Counted from the stretch's first letter, positions 1-6,190 are shown. The stretch: 8,450 nucleotides of DNA from Synergistaceae bacterium (GCA_017475805.1 JAFVEW010000121.1:1-8450); one strand, 5' to 3'. Numbers and translations are program-made. Notes: generated from the sequence alone by a model not told the origin.

Positions 1-271
1 ATTGCAGTTTGACAACACCGAAAAGCCTCAGCAATCTCACGCAAATAAGCGTCAGGATTCTCTTTAACGTAGGTTCGTAATTTTTCAGGGTCAATCTTTT
101 TGGATGATCTTACAAAAGTATGTTTTTTGTAAATGCCATTCAGCTTCAAGTTGTTCTTCCCAATTTCTGATAGTGTTTATGGCAACCTTAAAAACTTTGC
201 TTGTTTGTGCCAGAATGTTCCTCTACGCGATATTATAATGTTCTCCTTCCGTATTTTTCATCATAGCTTAT
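1..271 (-). pseudogene. IS630-family transposase, decayed N-terminal part (runs off left edge)
   Basis: Reading the minus strand from 271 gives the usual opening of an IS630-type transposase, broken across three frames. The first piece reads SYDEKYGRRTL, then hits a TAA stop at 233-235, then YRVEEHSGT. After a frameshift near 210-220 the text continues AQTSKVFKVAINTIRNWEEQ and LEAEWHLQKT. After a second frameshift near 115-120 it reads RSSKKIDPEKLRTYVKENPD and AYLREIAEAFRCCQTA up to the window edge. This order (SYDEKY start, helix-turn-helix with TSKVFKV and a tryptophan, then KIDPEKL and an YLREIAE second helix) fits the DNA-binding half of the family. The expected start codon before SYDEKY is ATA (269-271), so the start is lost too. 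One nonsense codon, two frameshifts and a lost start mean the copy is dead. The catalytic DDE half would lie left of the window. I could not identify a terminal inverted repeat. Confidence 0.82.
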
Positions 272-566
272 AGTTTTTATTATATCAACAATAAAGTGTT
301 TTTGCTATAAACAGCGATAGACGAACATAAAAAAATTTCAACGCGATTATGCTCAATGTATAATAGGTAACTTTTAGAAGGCACAAGGACGTTAAAGCAC
401 TGGGGCAGGGAGAAATTTAAGAGGCGTAACTCAATATGACGGCATCTCACTTGAGAATATAGTTCTTAATTTTGACGAAGAAATAAATATTTCGACCGCT
501 AAGAATTTCATAAAAAGTCTCTTGGAGCTGTAAGAATGTTACAAAATCTCCCCACCAAAAAATCTT
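272..566. other. Intergenic stretch without an intact gene
   Basis: About 295 bases lie between the dead transposase and the 3' end of the CDF gene. No open frame here has a start codon and a credible ribosome binding site. A TATAAT hexamer at 359-364 (plus strand) has no good -35 partner. A coding-like 45-codon tail at 396-533 is listed separately. I see no clear terminator hairpin for the CDF gene, although the minus strand just past its stop is T-rich. The stretch looks like eroded DNA left by insertion and deletion around the IS element. Confidence 0.5.
396..533 (+). pseudogene. Possible orphan C-terminal coding fragment, unknown family
   Basis: After a stop at 393-395 the plus strand is open for 45 codons and ends at a TAA (531-533). 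The translation contains RGVTQYDGISLENIVLNFDE followed by EINISTAKNFIKSLLEL. Its composition is that of a normal soluble protein C-terminus, with an amphipathic last helix, rather than of random A+T-rich DNA. The frame has no ATG, and a stop closes it upstream, so if it ever coded, only the tail of a larger gene remains. I do not recognise the family. It lies next to a dead transposase, which fits a remnant left by rearrangement. Chance cannot be excluded at this length. Confidence 0.25.
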
Positions 567-1688
567 CTAATCTGAAATATCGACGTCGGGCGCAATCTGA
601 ATATCATAATTCGGATACGCCTGATTAATTTCTTCGTAGAGGACTTTCAAGCCTTCTTTAGGTTTTATATCAAAACTCATAACGACATCAAAACGCATTT
701 CTTTTGCTTTAATATCTAAATAAAATCCGTGAAATTGCAAAGCCCATTCATGCGACAAAACTTTTTCACGAACGTTATTTTGAATTTTAGCAGCTTCACT
801 GTCTCCGGTATTATATGAATAAAGGCCGACGCCAGTTAAAATTATTCCTGTTTCTTTATAAACTTTAGCTTCAAGTTTTCTTGTTAATTTATCAATTTCT
901 TTTGCTGTCATTGTGTCGGGAAGTTCGAGATGAACTGAAGCGTAATTTTTATCAGGGCCGTAATTATAGATGAATAAATCATAAGCCCCGCGAACCGGCG
1001 GCTCAGACATTAAAAGCTCTTTAATTTTTATTGTTGTTTCTTTATCTGCTCTCACTCCTAAAATTTCGTCGAGAGTTTCGCGTATCATTTCAATTCCTGA
1101 TTTAATTATAAAAACAGAAATTAAAACGCCTACATAAGCCTCTAATGAAATGCCGCTCAAAATAAAAATAATTGCAGACCCTAACACAGACGCAGAAAGG
1201 ACAGCATCAAACATAGCGTCAGAGCCGGAAGCTACAAGCGAGCCTGAATTTACTTTTTCGCCTTGAGATTTAACATATTTTCCGAGCAAAATTTTTGTAA
1301 CGACAGCAACAGCGATAATAATTAGAGAAACTGCGCTGTAATCGGGCGTTACAGGGTTAATAATTTTCTTAACAGATTCAACAGCTGAAGTTATACCGGC
1401 ATATAGAACAATTCCTGAAACAATAAGTGCGCTAAGATATTCAACTCGACCATGCCCTAAAGGGTGTTTTTTGTCGGGTAATTTTCCGGCAAGTTTAGTT
1501 CCGATAATTGTGATAATTGACGATAGGGCATCAGAAAGATTATTCACAGCGTCGAGAGTAACAGCGATTGAATTAGAAATAACGCCGATTATAGCTTTGA
1601 ACGTTGCAAGGAAAATATTTGTGAGAATGCCTATAACGCTTGTCTTTATTATAACTTTATTACGATTTATTTCTTGAGTTTGCGCCAT
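567..1688 (-). CDS. Cation diffusion facilitator (CDF) family metal exporter, probably Mn2+-type
   Basis: A 373-residue inner-membrane antiporter that would export a divalent metal in exchange for protons. The N-terminal 200 residues hold about six membrane helices. Helix 2 carries LDAVNNLSDALSS (45-57), followed by the family loop motif HPLGHGRVEYLS (75-86). Helix 5 carries SDAMFDA (156-162). The transport-site residues are therefore N49, D53, D157 and D161. From memory, Asn in place of the usual His/Asp in helix 2 is typical of manganese CDFs such as MntE, whereas zinc exporters have HDHD or DDHD; metal choice is thus an inference. The cytoplasmic part is longer than usual: a first ferredoxin-like domain (about 225-290, with SVHLELP at 251-257) is followed by a second, similar fold unit (about 315-373). 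The start at 1688 precedes helix 1 correctly but has no clear Shine-Dalgarno sequence. The gene lies just behind the cit terminator, so it may be read through from cit or use a weak promoter of its own. Confidence 0.9.
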   Translation of the reverse strand: MAQTQEINRNKVIIKTSVIGILTNIFLATFKAIIGVISNSIAVTLDAVNNLSDALSSIITIIGTKLAGKLPDKKHPLGHGRVEYLSALIVSGIVLYAGITSAVESVKKIINPVTPDYSAVSLIIIAVAVVTKILLGKYVKSQGEKVNSGSLVASGSDAMFDAVLSASVLGSAIIFILSGISLEAYVGVLISVFIIKSGIEMIRETLDEILGVRADKETTIKIKELLMSEPPVRGAYDLFIYNYGPDKNYASVHLELPDTMTAKEIDKLTRKLEAKVYKETGIILTGVGLYSYNTGDSEAAKIQNNVREKVLSHEWALQFHGFYLDIKAKEMRFDVVMSFDIKPKEGLKVLYEEINQAYPNYDIQIAPDVDISD

Positions 1689-1703
1689 GATTTTATTTTT
1701 CGT

Positions 1704-1740
1704 AAAAACAAAGAGCCAGGGAATTTAATCCCTAACTCTT
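1704..1740 (-). terminator. Rho-independent terminator of the cit operon
   Basis: On the minus strand, 20 bases after the citF stop, AAGAG (1736-1740) and AGGGA (complement of 1729-1733) pair with TCCCT (complement of 1718-1722) and CTCTT (complement of 1711-1715). A two-base internal loop separates the two stem halves, and the apical loop is six bases. The stem is followed by TGTTTTTA, a T-rich run on the minus strand. A competing pairing is also possible between GGGAATT (1719-1725) and AATTCCC (1748-1754). The hairpin ends only about 20 bases before the CDF start codon. Confidence 0.75.
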
Positions 1741-1760
1741 AATTTCTAATTCCCAAAAAA

Positions 1761-3332
1761 TTAAAATTCAAACGGCTTAATCTCTTTGACGACGTCCAAA
1801 ATAGTTCCGTCGCGTGCTTCAAGAATTGCTACGACTTTATCTTTGAACTGAAGGTCATCAGGTTTGCCGACAAGTGAATAGGCATTTTCCTGAAGTTCTT
1901 TAATCGGAACATGTTTAATTCCAGCAGCGTCAAGAGCTTCGATGATGTCTTTTCTGTTCGGATTTACTGCTGTGCCGTAGTCGGTAACAACAACGTCAAC
2001 GCAGTCGCCCGGAGTCGTAACTGTAACAACATGCTCGCAAATTGTCGCCATTCTGCCACGTGTATGCGGCGTAACGATAACGCAGCATTTCGCTCCTTCG
2101 GCTGTGTCAGGGTGTCCGCCCGGTGCGCCTCTCAAAACTCCGTCTGAGCCTGTAATAACATTGACGTTGAAATCAATATCAACTTCGAGAGCCGCTAAGA
2201 CAACAAAGTCAAGTTTATTGACGAACGCGCCTTTATTAGCCGGGTTGGCATATTCGCTGGCCGTCATCTCAAAGTGATTAGGATTCGTACGGATATCTTC
2301 GATTGCTCCGGTGTCAAAATCCTGAACGTCGATAATTTTTCCGACTTTGCCTTTTCTCTGAAGCTCGCAGATAGCTGACGTGATGCCGCCAATAGCCCAA
2401 GCCATTTTAATTCCTTTTGCGTCCATTAAAGGCTCAAGGAATCTATTAACAGCGAGTGAAGGTCCGCCTGCACCGGTCTGGAATGAAAATCCGTCCTTGA
2501 ACCAAGGTGTAGCCGCGATAATTTTTGCTGTATTCTCGGCCATCATTAAATCACGAGGATTTTGGGTCATTCTTGCGGCTGCGCTTGCGATTTTCTTCGG
2601 ATTTCCGATTTCGTCAACTTTAACAACGTAGTCGACATTAACGCCGTGAATGCTCGGCGGGAAGTTCGGATAAGGAACAAGAGTATCAGTAATAACGACG
2701 ACTTTATCAGCGTATTCTGAATCAGGGACAGCGTACGAAAGAACTCCGCAGTCGCCTTTGCCGCCAAGTGCTCTTGCGTTGCCGTATTCATCAGAAGTCG
2801 GTGCGCCGATGAAAGCTACGTCAATATGAACGTCGCCTTCTTCAATGGCTCTGACTCTTCCGCCGTGTGAACGTAAAATCGCAGGAGTTTTTAATTTTCC
2901 GTGCGAAACAACGTCGCCCATTTTGCCGCGAATACCTGAAGTCTGAATGCCTGTAACGATTCCCTTCTCGATATATTCTGCGATAGGGTCGTGAGCGTCG
3001 CCGAGACTTGAAGCCGCGATAGTAATATCTTTGATGCCCAAGTCAACGATTTCTTTCATTACCATGTTGACGATATAGTCGCCGTTTCTAAAATGGTGAT
3101 GGAAAGAAACTGTCATTCCGTCTTTAATTCCGCAAGCGATGACGGCGTCTTTAATTGACGGAAGGATTTTGCTCTCTTGAGGATTTTCGTAAATTTTTGA
3201 AGTTGGGCCGTCCTTCTTGATGTATTTTCCGTCTCTGTAGCCTTTGCCCTGATAAGGCTCGTATTTTCTGCCATTCTTTAATTTAATGGCTAATGCTTCT
3301 TCGGGTATCTCTCTACCGACTGAGTTTTTCAT
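1761..3332 (-). CDS. citF: Citrate lyase alpha subunit (citrate:acetyl-ACP transferase, EC 2.8.3.10)
   Basis: This subunit swaps the acetyl group on the citrate lyase acyl carrier protein for citrate, forming citryl-ACP and free acetate. At 523 residues it is full length for the family. Conserved blocks are SFHHHFRNGD (76-85), the FIGAPTSDEYGNARALGGKG stretch (174-193), FQTGAGGPSLAV (284-295), GGHPDTAEGAK (405-415) and VTDYGTAVNPNR (449-460), all typical of CitF. It is a cytoplasmic protein that assembles with CitD and CitE. The ATG lies two bases after the citE stop, and a purine-rich GAGGGGG inside the end of citE serves as its ribosome binding site, so translation is probably coupled. It is the last gene of the operon, followed by the terminator at 1704-1740. 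No damage is visible. Confidence 0.96.
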   Translation of the reverse strand: MKNSVGREIPEEALAIKLKNGRKYEPYQGKGYRDGKYIKKDGPTSKIYENPQESKILPSIKDAVIACGIKDGMTVSFHHHFRNGDYIVNMVMKEIVDLGIKDITIAASSLGDAHDPIAEYIEKGIVTGIQTSGIRGKMGDVVSHGKLKTPAILRSHGGRVRAIEEGDVHIDVAFIGAPTSDEYGNARALGGKGDCGVLSYAVPDSEYADKVVVITDTLVPYPNFPPSIHGVNVDYVVKVDEIGNPKKIASAAARMTQNPRDLMMAENTAKIIAATPWFKDGFSFQTGAGGPSLAVNRFLEPLMDAKGIKMAWAIGGITSAICELQRKGKVGKIIDVQDFDTGAIEDIRTNPNHFEMTASEYANPANKGAFVNKLDFVVLAALEVDIDFNVNVITGSDGVLRGAPGGHPDTAEGAKCCVIVTPHTRGRMATICEHVVTVTTPGDCVDVVVTDYGTAVNPNRKDIIEALDAAGIKHVPIKELQENAYSLVGKPDDLQFKDKVVAILEARDGTILDVVKEIKPFEF

Positions 3333-3334
3333 AA

Positions 3335-4252
3335 TTAAAGATCCCCCTCATAAATTCCGCTGGCTTTTGCTAATTTAATGACGCGTTCTGCGCCCGGTAC
3401 AAAAGCGATGTCAATCATTTTTCCGTTGTCAAGAGTGAAGACTCCAACGCCCTCGCTTGCATGTTCACGATAAGCGCGAACGATTTTCTCTGCTTCAGCG
3501 ATTTCTTTCTGTGAAGGCGCGAGCATTTCGTGAACGATAGGAATCTGCTTCGGGTTGATTAATGACTTGCCGTCAAAGCCCATTTCAACGTTCTGCTTGA
3601 CTTCTGCTCTGAAACCTTCGTCATCGTTTAAGTTCGTGAAAACTGTATCGAAGCACTGAATTCCTGCAGCGCGTGCAGCGTTAAGCATCAAGCCGCGAGC
3701 GAAAAGCATTTCGATCCCGCCTGGAATGACTTTAACCTGCATACACTTGCGATAATCGCCGCCGCTCAAAGCAACGCCGAATAATCTCGGAGAAGCCTGG
3801 CAAATTTCGTAAGCGTTCAAAACGCCCTTAGGACTTTCTAGAGCCGCCATTAATAAAGTTCTGCCGACTTCGACGCCAAATTCTTTTTCAGCTTCTGTTA
3901 CGGCTTCGTCAACAACTTTAACGTCATTTGCGCTTTCAGTCTTAGCGATTCTGATACCGTCGCAGCCGCCTGCAACACAGACTCTAATATCTTCTTTCCA
4001 GTGAGGCGTGTCGAGACCGTTAATTCTAACGATAACTTCTGTGTCGCCGTAATCAATCGTCTTAAGGGCGTGATAAAGTGAAAATCTCGCGCTATCCTTC
4101 TGATTTTCAGCTACAGCGTCCTCAAGGTCGAGCATAATTGAGTCCGCGCCGTAAATATAAGCGTCTTTAATTAATCCGGGCTTCTGAGCGTTCATGAACA
4201 TCATGGTGCGACGAAGACGGAATTTTTCGGGTTTTGGTCTTGGAATACTCAT
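3335..4252 (-). CDS. citE: Citrate lyase beta subunit (citryl-ACP lyase, EC 4.1.3.34)
   Basis: Cleaves citryl-ACP to oxaloacetate and acetyl-ACP, which regenerates the active enzyme. The 305 residues form one HpcH/HpaI-CitE type TIM barrel. Recognisable parts are SIMLDLEDAV (38-47), IVRINGLDTPHW (74-85, with the substrate-binding Arg76), ALESPKGVLNAYEI (137-150) and GFDGKSLINPKQIPI (225-239). By family analogy the Mg2+ ligands are Glu139 and Asp166. The segment around the second ligand reads ALSGGDYRK rather than the ALGAEDY common in CitE; the metal-binding Asp is kept. The start overlaps the citD stop by one base (TAATG), with a strong GGGGAGGTG site upstream inside citD, so translational coupling is likely. 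CitE-like proteins also act on other acyl-CoA or acyl-ACP substrates, including citramalate, but the citD and citF neighbours make a citrate-type lyase complex the best call. Confidence 0.95.
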   Translation of the reverse strand: MSIPRPKPEKFRLRRTMMFMNAQKPGLIKDAYIYGADSIMLDLEDAVAENQKDSARFSLYHALKTIDYGDTEVIVRINGLDTPHWKEDIRVCVAGGCDGIRIAKTESANDVKVVDEAVTEAEKEFGVEVGRTLLMAALESPKGVLNAYEICQASPRLFGVALSGGDYRKCMQVKVIPGGIEMLFARGLMLNAARAAGIQCFDTVFTNLNDDEGFRAEVKQNVEMGFDGKSLINPKQIPIVHEMLAPSQKEIAEAEKIVRAYREHASEGVGVFTLDNGKMIDIAFVPGAERVIKLAKASGIYEGDL

Positions 4253-4560
4253 TATCGGATTACACCTCCCCAGTCAAATTTGCCGTCCATATCGCACTGG
4301 CAGCCGCGATAGAACGCACATTCAACGCGCGCTTTGATGGTGCAGTCAAGTGCTCCATGATCATTGACGATGACCTTCGCGCTTTTTACGCCAAGCCTTT
4401 CAAGCGACTCTAAAACGGTTGCTTTAATCTGCCTGCCGTACTGATTAATTACCGAGCTTTCAAGCGATAAATCAATTTTGCCGTCAGTCGTGGGTTCAAG
4501 CGTTACCATTACGTCGCTTGACTCGAGAGTTCCGGCTGTCCCTGCCGCTTTCAACTCCAT
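4252..4560 (-). CDS. citD: Citrate lyase gamma subunit (acyl carrier protein)
   Basis: This small cytoplasmic protein carries the phosphoribosyl-dephospho-CoA arm to which acetyl and citryl groups are attached. It has 102 residues, slightly longer than the usual 95-98. Near the N-terminus it has AGTLESSDVMVTLEP (9-23); by alignment from memory with the E. coli protein (AGTLESGDV), the prosthetic group attaches to Ser14. The middle IDLSLESSVINQYG and the NDHGALDCTIKARVE block are also typical. The C-terminal tail is Cys- and Gly-rich (FYRGCQCDMDGKFDWGG) and appears lineage-specific. It is the first gene of the operon, with GGAGGTG at about 4570-4577 as ribosome binding site. The attached group needs CitX and CitG, and acetylation needs CitC; none of these is encoded in this window. 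Confidence 0.95.
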   Translation of the reverse strand: MELKAAGTAGTLESSDVMVTLEPTTDGKIDLSLESSVINQYGRQIKATVLESLERLGVKSAKVIVNDHGALDCTIKARVECAFYRGCQCDMDGKFDWGGVIR

Positions 4561-4637
4561 TTAAGAGAACACCTCCGCTTAAACTTAGTGAAAATATTTT
4601 TTTTGGAATTTTGTTTTAATAATTTTAACATTTTTAT

Positions 4638-4666
4638 AAAAAAAAAGTTAGAGGCTAACCACAACT
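4638..4666 (-). terminator. Terminator-like hairpin in the citD upstream region
   Basis: On the minus strand AGTTG and TAACT-type arms (within 4646-4666) form an imperfect stem, AGTTGTGG against CCTCTAACT with a four-base loop. Nine T follow directly (A run at 4638-4646 on the plus strand). It lies about 80 bases before the citD start and reads toward citD. No minus-strand gene lies directly upstream, so it either blocks stray antisense transcription from the glycosyltransferase side or is an attenuator in the cit leader. A shorter alternative stem, GTTAG-CCT-CTAAC, is also possible. I could not fix the cit promoter; the only -10-like candidate is TAAAAT in the A+T-rich region at about 4615-4635. 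Confidence 0.4.
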
Positions 4667-4688
4667 CTTAGTGTTGAAAAATAATCAA

Positions 4689-4697
4689 TGATATAAT
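4689..4697 (+). promoter_or_regulatory. Extended -10 promoter of the glycosyltransferase gene
   Basis: TGATATAAT is a perfect TGnTATAAT extended -10 element on the plus strand. TTGAAA at 4674-4679 is too close (12 bases) to be its -35, but an extended -10 does not need one. Transcription would start at about 4703-4705, leaving a leader of roughly 30 bases that contains the GGAGG site. Confidence 0.55.
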
Positions 4698-4718
4698 TTC
4701 ATATTATCTATTTTTAAC

Positions 4719-4735
4719 GGAGGATTTGTAACTTG
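4719..4735 (+). promoter_or_regulatory. Ribosome binding site that sets a TTG start
   Basis: GGAGG (4719-4723) stands nine bases before TTG (4733-4735). The protein read from this TTG begins MNIKLFIS, the beta-strand expected at the start of this glycosyltransferase family. There is no in-frame ATG nearby, so the TTG is the start. Confidence 0.75.
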
Positions 4736-5572
4736 AATATTAAATTATTCATTTCGTCATTCGGAGGCGACACAGCCTGGAGCAGAAAGCATATCAAAGA
4801 CGCGGTTACGATTCAAGTCGGTGCCGATTGCCGACAAGTCTTGCCTGATAACGTGGGGGGGGTAACCCTTTTAGATAATACAGGCGATAATATTTCAGCG
4901 GATAATCCCTACTGGGGCGAACTTACAGGACTTTACTGGATTTGGAAAAATATAAAATTCAATGATGGTGACATAATAGGCTTCTGTCATTACAATAAAA
5001 TGCTCAATATTTCAGAGCGCGGTATTAAAAAGTTTTTCAAAAAGAATCCAAGAGGCTGGCTCGTATCAAATTACGCTTATGTACCTTTAGACAACGATGA
5101 CTTTGTAATTCAATCCTTCAAAAAAATCTTTCAAACTAACTTTCCAGATTACTATAACGTATGGCAAAAATTTGAATTTTATAATTCTAACGTATCAGCA
5201 TGGCTTCAAAAATACTCACCTAGTAATTTATTTTATACTGACGCAAACTCATTCATCGAGTATTGTGAATGGCTTTTCAATATTTTATTCAAACTGCGAC
5301 TCATGGTCGGCAACATCGAACGAGCACCTACAAACAAACGATATTGCGCATTAATAGGCGAGCGAATTATGACATCTTACCTCGAACGAAACCATAAAAT
5401 TTATGAAACTACTTTTAGTATAGGTGCTTCAACTCCGTTTTACGCCTTTTTGAGTCGCACGGCTCATAAACTAAATTTAGATATTAACGCGCGATATTAT
5501 GATTTAATTCGAAGCTTTTTTAGAAAGTATACGCATTACCGTCCGGCTACGTCTTCATGGGCGAAAGAGTAA
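4733..5572 (+). CDS. DUF4422-family glycosyltransferase with a G8 tract
   Basis: A soluble 279-residue protein of the DUF4422 (PF14393) type, found in capsule, exopolysaccharide and O-antigen clusters and assumed to transfer a sugar to a lipid-linked glycan. Its signature is DNTGDNIS (48-55) followed by NPYWGELTGLYWIWKN (58-73) and GFCHYNKM (83-90, where relatives usually have HYRR). The N-terminus has VTIQVGAD (25-32). The C-terminal half (LIGERIMTSYLERN, about 205-218) also fits the family. Donor and acceptor cannot be read from the sequence. Just before the signature, codons 41-44 (GTG GGG GGG GTA, bases 4852-4863) contain eight consecutive G (4855-4862), unusual in such A+T-rich DNA. The gene stands alone, divergent from citD and convergent with the broken acyltransferase, so it is not inside a visible glycan operon. 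This suggests transfer or a relic of a larger cluster. Confidence 0.85.
   Translation: MNIKLFISSFGGDTAWSRKHIKDAVTIQVGADCRQVLPDNVGGVTLLDNTGDNISADNPYWGELTGLYWIWKNIKFNDGDIIGFCHYNKMLNISERGIKKFFKKNPRGWLVSNYAYVPLDNDDFVIQSFKKIFQTNFPDYYNVWQKFEFYNSNVSAWLQKYSPSNLFYTDANSFIEYCEWLFNILFKLRLMVGNIERAPTNKRYCALIGERIMTSYLERNHKIYETTFSIGASTPFYAFLSRTAHKLNLDINARYYDLIRSFFRKYTHYRPATSSWAKE
4855..4862 (+). repeat. G8 homopolymer inside the glycosyltransferase frame
   Basis: Eight G in a row within codons 41-44 of the glycosyltransferase. As written the frame is open (ON). With seven G the next codon is TAA; with nine G the frame reads GGT AAC CCT TTT AGA TAA and stops after six codons. Either slip therefore ends the protein near residue 43-50, before the conserved DNTGDNIS block. 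Confidence 0.7.
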
Positions 5573-5587
5573 GATATAAAAATAAAT

Positions 5588-5628
5588 TTTCTTGACATTC
5601 AATTTTTTTTCAAATAAATGTCAAGAAA
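5588..5628. terminator. Shared hairpin terminator between convergent genes
   Basis: A perfect 12-base inverted repeat, TTTCTTGACATT (5588-5599) and AATGTCAAGAAA (5617-5628), with a 17-base loop that holds eight T. It lies 15 bases after the glycosyltransferase stop on the plus strand and 14 bases after the acyltransferase stop on the minus strand. T-rich DNA flanks it on the minus-strand exit (AAATTTATTTTTA), so it fits a bidirectional terminator. The stem is A+T-rich. Confidence 0.65.
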
Positions 5629-5642
5629 TACTGCTATAAATT

Positions 5643-6104
5643 TTAAAATTGAAAATATACGAAAGGATTTTCGCCCGTGAATGCAAGTCCTAAAATTAAG
5701 CCTACGAACGTGAAAAATATTGTCATGCCTGTTATGGTGCTTAAATCAAAAATCGGATAAAAACCTTTGACTTCAAAATTTGATTTTTTAGCTTTAATTA
5801 CGGCGGCAATTTCAGCAATAATTAAAACAAATAACGCTACGAACGTCCACATAAAAGGCTGAGTTATACCATTTTGAAGCGTGAAAATTCTTTTTATAAT
5901 TATCCAAGCATCAGAAAAATTTTCAGCTCTGAAAAATATCCATGTAAATGAAATAAATGCGAACGTCAATAAAATTTTCAGTGGCGCAAATAAATTTAAT
6001 TTATTTTTTAAGCTGAATTTTTCAAAACACAAAGCCAAGCCGTTTAAGCCTCCCCAAAATACAAACGTCCAGTTTGCTCCGTGCCATAAACCGCCAAGCA
6101 GCAT
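5643..6104 (-). pseudogene. MBOAT-family O-acyltransferase (AlgI/DltB type), C-terminal fragment
   Basis: The 153 residues match the last third of membrane-bound O-acyltransferases that acylate cell-surface polymers. They begin exactly at the family's catalytic motif, MLLGGLWHGANWTF, with the active-site His at residue 8, and continue through FTWIFFRA (53-60) and two or three further membrane helices to a normal C-terminus. Intact relatives have about 450-500 residues, with some 300 residues of membrane helices before this motif. Here the frame upstream reads ASQLNNHQSDT, unlike the family, and meets a TGA at about 6145. The methionine at 6104 is an internal family residue, not a true start, and no good ribosome binding site precedes it. 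The gene has lost its 5' two thirds and cannot be a working enzyme on its own. The reading frame that remains is undamaged, so the loss may be recent. Confidence 0.85.
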
Positions 6105-6140
6105 TGTATCACTTTGGTGGTTGTTTAACTGTGAAGCAAA

Positions 6141-6190
6141 AATTCATAATGCATAATTAAAAAATAACTATGCACTATGAACTATGAATT
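6141..6190. repeat. Heptamer-based imperfect inverted repeat; possible terminator of the ABC operon
   Basis: The left arm AATTCATAATGCATAATT (6141-6158) is mirrored by the right arm 6166-6190, made of three tandem heptamers AACTATG, CACTATG, AACTATG and then AATT. The complement of the right arm is the left arm with one extra heptamer and A/G changes that still allow G-U pairs. The loop is A/T only. On the minus strand the structure starts right after the stop of the small membrane protein gene (6191) and ends with GAATTTTTGC, so it can serve as a transcription terminator. It also sits where acyltransferase homology has been lost. Confidence 0.6.

Noticed and set aside
359..364. TATAAT as a promoter for the 396-533 fragment
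   Set aside because: It has no matching -35, and the fragment has no start codon, so it is probably chance in A+T-rich DNA.
2567..2791. Minus-strand open frame of 74 codons
   Set aside because: It is an out-of-frame reading inside citF, with low-complexity Leu/Ser/Arg content and no ribosome binding site.
4674..4697. TTGAAA plus TATAAT as a standard sigma-70 promoter
   Set aside because: The spacer is only 12 bases; the extended TGnTATAAT element explains the site better.
4561..4732. Riboswitch in the citD/glycosyltransferase intergenic region
   Set aside because: Only about 170 A+T-rich bases with one short stem; no known riboswitch core could be recognised.
5592..5623. TTGACA hexamers on both strands, suggesting divergent promoters
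   Set aside because: They are the two arms of the 12-base terminator stem; no -10 hexamer stands at a proper distance on either strand.
5643..6104. Free-standing small acyltransferase gene
   Set aside because: The Met at 6104 is an internal residue of the family motif, the first 300 residues are missing and no ribosome binding site is present.
5881..6156. Plus-strand open frame of 91 codons
   Set aside because: It lies opposite the acyltransferase fragment, whose minus-strand translation has clear family motifs; the plus reading has none.
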